DNA of 18,111 bases, taken from PNAI01 sp964575715 (GTDB lineage Bacteria; Pseudomonadota; Alphaproteobacteria; Rhizobiales; Xanthobacteraceae). Shown piece after piece: positions 13,995-18,111 of this stretch. The notes below the pieces were generated by a model, which searched no databases, was not told where the DNA came from, and worked only from the letters and a program-made list of their open reading frames with translations. The translations under genes and the position numbers were made by a program. Each line of letters opens with the position of its first letter. Position 1 is the first letter of the stretch. The stretch spans positions 1 through 18,111 of the forward strand of contig CAZNSG010000340.1 of assembly GCA_964575715.1 (NCBI GenBank), read 5' to 3'.

Positions 13995-14852
13995 ATGGAC
14001 ATATTAAACACGCGCACGAACGGCTGCACAGCCACGGCCCGGGACTTATCGCGGCATCCTCTTTCGGCATCTGCGACGTGCTCAGCAAAGTGGTCTTTGC
14101 CGCGGGCGCGGATGTGCTCACCTTGGCGCTGTTTCGCGGGCTGGTCGGCCTTGCCATTATGTTTGTCTGGCTGCACGTCGGCCCGGTACCAGTGCCGCAC
14201 GGACCGCGCGCGCTGGATCGCGCTCGGACTTGGTGTGCTGTTTGCCGGAATAATTTTCGGCATCTTCAAGGCGATCCAACTCGTTCAGGTGCCGATCGCG
14301 ATCTTGACCTATTTCGTCTACCCGCTGCTCACGGGAATTACCGGCGCGCTGTTCGGCATCGAGCGGCTTGGATGGCGTGGGAGCGTCGCTGCGATTGTTG
14401 CGTTTCTCGGTCTCGCCTTGATGATCGGGGCGAATCCGCAAAACCTGGCGATCGTCGGAATAGGCTTCGCGCTCGGCGCGGCCGTGCTTCTGATCGCGCG
14501 CACAGAACTGAGCACAGCCGATCCGCGATTGACGACCTGGTATTTGCTGGTGTCGTCAACCGCCATTTTTTTGATCGCAGCAGTTGCGACCTTGAACTGG
14601 CAGCCGCCGCAAACGGCGCTGGGATGGGCGGCAATCGTTATCGTCAGCATCGGCACCGCCGTCGCCACCTTGACGCTTTTCATTTCGACCGAGCGCATCG
14701 GGCCGTTTCGCAGTGCGCTGATCATGAACCTCGAGCCGCTGCTGGCGACGATCCTGAGCGCCCCCATCCTGGGCGAAGTCATCACGCCGATCCAGGCGCT
14801 CGGCGGTGCCATCATGCTCGCCGCCATGGTTGCTTTTCAGTCCAGACGCTGA
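13995..14852 (+). pseudogene. EamA/DMT-family transporter, two compensating frameshifts
   Basis: A drug/metabolite-transporter-like gene of about 285 codons. The C-terminal two thirds read in the frame of ATG 13995 (from about 14206) and show DMT features: FAGIIFGIFKAIQLVQVPIA, GFALGAAVLLIARTEL, ISTERIGPFRSALIMNLEPL and GEVITPIQALGGAIM. Between about 14020 and 14205 the family sequence GPGLIAASSFGICDVLSK, then TLALFRGLVGLAIMFVWL, occurs in another frame that lacks an ATG. Reading the whole gene needs a shift near 14010-14035 (as if one base were lost) and a reverse one near the CGCGCGCGC run at about 14205-14212 (one base gained). The change at the CG run is typical of replication slippage or sequencing error. 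As written, the first transmembrane helices would be scrambled. It follows argB by five bases. Confidence 0.78.
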
Positions 14853-14865
14853 TGTGTTGTAGGCG

Positions 14866-15588
14866 ATGCCGAGTACCGTAAACCGTCTTTATCCAAGGCG
14901 CCGGCCCCTCCGCTTGGCTGCGGCCATTGCGCTGATGCTGGGCATGGCCGGCTCTGCCACGACGCAGACGCCGACCGTCGATCTGCAACTGGTGCTCGCG
15001 GTCGATGCCTCGGGCAGCGTCAATCAGGCGCGCTTCGAATTGCAGAAGCAAGGCTACGCCGCCGCGTTTCGCAATCCGCGCGTGCTGCGCGCTATTCGCT
15101 CCGGCAGGAACCAATCGATCGTGGTCACCATGGCGCAATGGACCGGGCCTGCGCAGCAGATCCAAGTGGTGCCCTGGATGCTGATCCGCGATCAGGCCTC
15201 CGCCGATTCATTCGCCGACGCCATCGAGCAATCGCAACGGCAATTGTTCGGCGGCGGCACTTCCATCAGCGGCGCCATCGATTACGGCTTGGCGATCATG
15301 TCCACCAGTCCGCATCGCGGTCTCAAGCGCGTTATCGACATTTCCGGCGACGGCTCCAACAATCGCGGCCGGTCTGTCACGCAAGCGCGCGACGATGCCG
15401 TGCGCGAGGGCGTTACTATCAACGGGCTGCCGATTCTTGCGCTTGAGCCCAATCTCGATCGCTATTATTTCGACAACGTGATCGGCGGCCCGGGCGCGGT
15501 CATGGTGCCCGCCGAAACCTACGAAGCTTTCGCCGAAGCGATCATCAAGAAGCTCATCATTGAGATTGCCGCAAACGAGCGTCATTGA
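14866..15588 (+). CDS. DUF1194 secreted von Willebrand A-like protein
   Basis: A 240-residue exported protein. A basic start (NRLYPRRRPLRLA) and hydrophobic core AAAIALMLGMAGSA form a signal peptide cleaved near residue 32. The mature part is DUF1194, a von Willebrand factor A-like fold. The metal-ion adhesion site is intact: DASGS in LVLAVDASGSVN, the Thr in GGTSISGAID and Asp in ISGDGSNNRG. The conserved closing motif FDNVIGGPGAVMVPA is present. Proteins of this family are presumed to bind a ligand or partner in the periplasm through the metal site; the ligand is unknown. It starts 13 bases after the transporter remnant, so it is probably co-transcribed with it. Confidence 0.9.
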   Translation: MPSTVNRLYPRRRPLRLAAAIALMLGMAGSATTQTPTVDLQLVLAVDASGSVNQARFELQKQGYAAAFRNPRVLRAIRSGRNQSIVVTMAQWTGPAQQIQVVPWMLIRDQASADSFADAIEQSQRQLFGGGTSISGAIDYGLAIMSTSPHRGLKRVIDISGDGSNNRGRSVTQARDDAVREGVTINGLPILALEPNLDRYYFDNVIGGPGAVMVPAETYEAFAEAIIKKLIIEIAANERH

Positions 15589-15739
15589 TCGCATCGACCC
15601 ACTACGAGTTTTTCCCTTGCCGAATCCGCAGGCATTGCGCTTATCGAGCTTTCCGGGCGTAACGAAACAACAGTGCGTTTCAAGTGACCGTCGGCAATGC
15701 GCGATCTTGGTAATTGTACAAACAGCGTTAAGTAATGAC

Positions 15740-15840
15740 CGTCATCCTGAGGTGCTCGGCGCGCAGCGCCGAGCCTCGAAGGATGAACGGCCCGGGCCGT
15801 CGCCCTTCGAGGCTCGCTTCGCTCGCACCTCAGGGTGACG
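15740..15840. repeat. Palindromic intergenic repeat (GTCATCCTGAGG type)
   Basis: CGTCATCCTGAGGTGC (15740-15755) and GCACCTCAGGGTGACG (15825-15840) are near-perfect inverted arms of 16 bases. Inside are the hairpin CTCGGCGC/GCGCCGAG and the pair GAGCCTCGAAGG/CCTTCGAGGCTC. It fills most of the 282-base gap between the converging DUF1194 and Sel1 genes; no gene is seen in the rest. The arms share the core ATCCTGAGG with the repeat at 17662-17817. Confidence 0.85.
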
Positions 15841-15870
15841 GAGATGAGTCAGTGATTGCTGCCGTTGGTA

Positions 15871-16731
15871 TTACGACGGACTTGGTCGGCCAGGCCGACG
15901 CCACCGACGCCAAACCGCGCGACCGGCAAATCCTCCGACAATCACGAACAATATCGGCAACGCTGCCCGCTCAACGAACAATATTAACTGCTCCCTCGCG
16001 CGTGCCGATTGCCGTTCACGTTCACGCACTGTGCTTAACAAGGGCCGCTCCTGATAGACTCGCTCAAGAGCGCGTTCGATCTGCGCGGGCGTAAGCTCGG
16101 CGCGGAGCCTTTCCTTCAAGGCCTGCGCTTCATCGCGACCGGACTTATCGCTACCTCGGGATTCGTATTCCGCGATTTCCGCATAGATGTAGGCGGCGAT
16201 CGGATCGCGCTCAGTGCCGACGCCCGCATCGTAAAGTTTCGCCAATCCCAACGAGGCATATCTGTATTTTTGATCCGCCGCCGCCCTGTACCAACGGAAT
16301 CCTTGTGCCTCATCCTTTTGGACGCCAACGCCATGCAACAACGCAGATCCATATCGCATTTGGCTTGTCGCATCTCCAAGCTCCGCGCCAAGCCGGTGCC
16401 ACTCCATGGCTTTCGCGATATCGCGCGGAGTTCCAAGTCCCCTTTCGTAAAGAAAGGCAGCTTGCTGTATAGCGAAAATCTGTCCTACCTCGGCGCTGAG
16501 AGTGTACCAATATAATGCCTCGGAAAATCGACTGCGGTTTTGCAGCATCAAACCGTACCAAGTCTGCGCTTTGACATTACCACTTCGCGCAAGTTCTTCC
16601 ATTTTCAAAAGCCTAGGTTCTCCATTGCCATACATGGCGCGGAACTCGGCGTCGGTCTGCGCCGCCGCGCCGGATATTGAAGCCGCAAGAAGAAAGAACT
16701 TGACGACAACGTAGCAATAAATACGAGACAT
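15871..16731 (-). CDS. Sel1-repeat (TPR-like) exported protein with C-terminal anchor
   Basis: A 286-residue protein starting MSRIYCYVVVKFFLLAASIS, a signal peptide ending about residue 25 (SGAAAQ). About four Sel1-type helical repeats follow (residues 48-190): the pattern A-x-x-x-Y-x-x-G-x-G-x-x-x-D-x-x-x-A-x-x-W is clear in AFLYERGLGTPRDIAKAMEW and GSALLHGVGVQKDEAQGFRW. A charged region (RERERQSARAREQ) leads to a last membrane helix ALPILFVIVGGFAGRAVW and a basic tail. Sel1 proteins usually scaffold protein-protein contacts; here this would be in the periplasm at the inner membrane. ATG 16731 is preferred to the 16788 start because it begins a proper signal peptide. It is divergent from the nucleotidase gene. 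Confidence 0.85.
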   Translation of the reverse strand: MSRIYCYVVVKFFLLAASISGAAAQTDAEFRAMYGNGEPRLLKMEELARSGNVKAQTWYGLMLQNRSRFSEALYWYTLSAEVGQIFAIQQAAFLYERGLGTPRDIAKAMEWHRLGAELGDATSQMRYGSALLHGVGVQKDEAQGFRWYRAAADQKYRYASLGLAKLYDAGVGTERDPIAAYIYAEIAEYESRGSDKSGRDEAQALKERLRAELTPAQIERALERVYQERPLLSTVRERERQSARAREQLILFVERAALPILFVIVGGFAGRAVWRRWRRPGRPSPS

Positions 16732-16846
16732 GATGGAATGCCCTGGACTTTCATCTGTGCAATCAATAGCAACAAAATATGGCAGCATGGCGAAATCTGA
16801 TAGTTCAGAATGCGTCGTTATAAAGGAAGAGAAAGCAAAAAGGTTA

Positions 16847-17560
16847 ATGCACGATCCTCAAAAATCTCCACCGCGCGGCTTTGCCGCCGTCGAAACCTGG
16901 GTGTTCGATCTCGACAACACGCTCTATCCCCATCATCTCAATCTCTGGCAGCAGGTCGACGAACGCATCCGCGACTACGTCGCCAAGTTTCTGCAGGTGA
17001 CGCACGAGGAAGCCTTCCGCGTGCAGAAGGATTATTATCGCCGCTACGGCACCACCATGCGCGGATTGATGACGGAGCATGATCTACAGCCCGATGCGTT
17101 TCTCGAAATGGTTCACCAGATCGACCATTCGCCGCTCACGCCCAATCCGGCGCTCGGTGCCGCGATCGAGAAATTGCCGGGCCGCAAGCTGATCATGACC
17201 AACGGTACCCGCAAGCATGCCGAGGCGGTGATGCAGCGGCTTGAAATCCACCGCCACTTCGACGACGTGTTCGACATCGCCGCCGCCGACCTCGACCCCA
17301 AGCCCATGCCGCAGGTCTATCACCGCTTTCTCGCGCGCCATGGCGTCGATCCAACCCGCGCGGCCATGTTCGAGGATCTGGCGCGTAATCTCGAAGTGCC
17401 GCATGCGCTCGGCATGACCACGGCGCTGGTGGTGCCGGAGGGCGCGCGCAAAATATTTCGCGAGGGCTGGGAGCTGGAAGGACGCGACCAGCCCCACGTC
17501 GATCACGTCACCGACGATCTGGCGGGATTCCTGGCGAAGCTGTTGGCGGCGCGACTCTGA
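16847..17560 (+). CDS. HAD-family pyrimidine 5'-nucleotidase
   Basis: A 237-residue haloacid-dehalogenase phosphatase of the pyrimidine 5'-nucleotidase group (YjjG/SDT1-like), probably hydrolysing UMP/CMP-type nucleotides in the cytoplasm. Motif I is DLDNTLYP (D21, D23), motif II contains IMTNGT, motif III is DPKPMP with its Lys, and motif IV is MFEDLARN. The N-terminal helical cap contains KDYYRRYGTTMRG, typical of this group. Open reading extends to ATG 16730, but the first 39 residues do not look like the family; ATG 16847 has AAGG six bases upstream and starts close to the usual point. The gene is followed directly by repeats, with no visible downstream partner inside the window. Confidence 0.93.
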   Translation: MHDPQKSPPRGFAAVETWVFDLDNTLYPHHLNLWQQVDERIRDYVAKFLQVTHEEAFRVQKDYYRRYGTTMRGLMTEHDLQPDAFLEMVHQIDHSPLTPNPALGAAIEKLPGRKLIMTNGTRKHAEAVMQRLEIHRHFDDVFDIAAADLDPKPMPQVYHRFLARHGVDPTRAAMFEDLARNLEVPHALGMTTALVVPEGARKIFREGWELEGRDQPHVDHVTDDLAGFLAKLLAARL

Positions 17561-17580
17561 TCCCTCTCCCCGTCTACGGG

Positions 17581-17873
17581 CTAAGGTGTGCACACATCTT
17601 TTCGAGCCGTTTACTGAACAAGTATCTGTCATCCCCTCGCATACGATCAGACTTGCTCCGACCTCATCCTGAGGAGCCCGCCGTAGCCCGAAGGGCGAAG
17701 GCGTGGCGTCTCGAAGGATGGCCGCGCGCTCGGAGCTTGGGCCATGCTTCGAGACGCGCCCACCGCAGCCAAGTTTACGCAGGCTGCGCCTGCTATGGGG
17801 CGCTCCTCAGCATGAGGTAGAGGGAATTCGTTCATTGGCGCCGGCACATGATGAAGATGTGTGCACACCTTAG
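17581..17873. mobile_element. MITE-like element, 293 bp, perfect 20-bp terminal inverted repeats
   Basis: The left end CTAAGGTGTGCACACATCTT (17581-17600) is the exact reverse complement of the right end AAGATGTGTGCACACCTTAG (17854-17873). A 10-bp direct repeat CGTCTACGGG flanks it (17571-17580 and 17874-17883), as expected of a target duplication. The element has no plausible gene, so it would be moved by a transposase in trans. Each end contains the palindrome GTGTGCACAC. Its middle (17662-17817) is a separate palindromic repeat. I cannot name the parent IS family; the 10-bp duplication fits some IS4-like or ISAs1-like groups. Confidence 0.85.
17662..17817. repeat. Palindromic repeat (CCTCATCCTGAGGAGC type) inside the MITE
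   Basis: CCTCATCCTGAGGAGC (17662-17677) and GCTCCTCAGCATGAGG (17802-17817) are inverted arms with one mismatch. An inner pair TCTCGAAGGATGGCC (about 17709-17723) and GGCCATGCTTCGAGA (about 17740-17754) also has one mismatch. It shares ATCCTGAGG and TCGAAGGATG with the repeat at 15740-15840, so both belong to one wider family. It occupies most of the MITE interior. Confidence 0.8.
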
Positions 17874-17913
17874 CGTCTACGGGGAGAGGGTGGCGAGGAC
17901 CCGCAAGGTCCGA

Positions 17914-17972
17914 GCCGGGTGAGGGGCATTGCACGGCCCCTCACCCGGCTTCCTCACTATGTTCGGAAGCCG
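17914..17972. repeat. Two adjacent hairpins of a palindromic intergenic repeat
   Basis: GCCGGGTGAGGGGC (17914-17927) pairs perfectly with GCCCCTCACCCGGC (17936-17949), a 14-base stem with 8-base loop. CGGCTTCC (17946-17953) pairs with GGAAGCCG (17965-17972). Together with the split CCCTCTCCCC hairpin and the copy of CCTCTCCCCG at about 17974-17983 they form one composite repeat of roughly 130 bases (without the MITE). From about 18000 to the window end at 18111 I see no gene and no further structure. Confidence 0.8.
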
Positions 17973-18111
17973 ACCTCTCCCCGCAAGCGGCTGTCATATT
18001 CACACATCTCGTGCGACCACAGCGGAGGAACGCAAAAAGGTGAGTCTTTTCAGCGTCTGCATCCAACCCCGAACCTTGGCTGCTTCCACATCGAGGGTAA
18101 GCTAAGTCCTT

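Larger units (their letters stand above)
17562..17890. repeat. Hairpin repeat CCCTCTCCCCG-TCTA-CGGGGAGAGGG split by an insertion
   Basis: Removing 17581-17873 and one copy of the duplicated CGTCTACGGG restores a perfect hairpin: 11-base arms CCCTCTCCCCG and CGGGGAGAGGG around loop TCTA, just after the nucleotidase stop codon. This matches a widespread repeat type in related genomes, where it may act as a transcription terminator. The insertion now separates the arms by about 300 bases. Confidence 0.85.

Noticed and set aside
14078..14881. 267-codon ORF starting at GTG 14078
   Set aside because: Only its first 40 or so codons carry DMT family sequence; the rest is an out-of-frame Arg/His-rich shadow of the transporter. 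It is treated as part of the frameshifted gene.
17647..17934. 95-codon ORF inside the MITE and flanking repeat
   Set aside because: It runs across palindromic repeats and the right element end; it is not a transposase and has no start context.

Overview
The window looks like a chromosome segment of an alphaproteobacterium of the order Hyphomicrobiales (Rhizobiales; Bradyrhizobium/Xanthobacteraceae-like). Three things support this: the gene order rpmH-rnpA-yidC-engB-argB, the GC-rich coding style, and the palindromic intergenic repeats (types beginning GTCATTCCGG, GTCATCCTGAGG and CCCTCTCCCC). The species cannot be named from sequence reading alone.

Left part (1-5536) is accessory DNA. It opens with the right end of an IS3-family insertion sequence whose transposase has lost the second catalytic Asp (Val178). 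Next come an AT-richer gene of unknown function (1152-1874) and a tight cluster: an AlpA/excisionase-like HTH protein, a 48-residue ORF, a cysteine-free primase-N-terminal-like protein, and a Toprim plus P-loop primase-helicase. A 670-base non-coding tract follows, with tandem repeats, 9-bp iteron-like repeats beside an A/T- and purine-rich stretch, and short repeats and a palindrome close to the 3' end of tRNA-Arg(ACG). I read this as the replication/excision end of an integrative element inserted at the tRNA 3' end. Its integrase and far attachment site would lie left of the window.

Middle part (5537-13989) is core genome: tRNA-Arg, a membrane histidine kinase, then rpmH, rnpA and yidC (ribosome, RNase P, membrane insertion) behind a near-consensus promoter, and engB and argB. 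Two minus-strand genes interrupt the order: a DUF1993 protein between yidC and engB, and a multi-spanning membrane protein between engB and argB.

Right part (13995-18111) holds an EamA/DMT transporter gene that is readable only with two compensating frameshifts, a secreted DUF1194 (von Willebrand A-like) protein, a Sel1-repeat protein divergent from a HAD-family pyrimidine 5'-nucleotidase, and a dense cluster of palindromic repeats. The clearest unusual object is a 293-bp MITE-like element (17581-17873) with perfect 20-bp terminal inverted repeats and a 10-bp target duplication. It sits inside the hairpin of another repeat and itself carries a third palindromic repeat.
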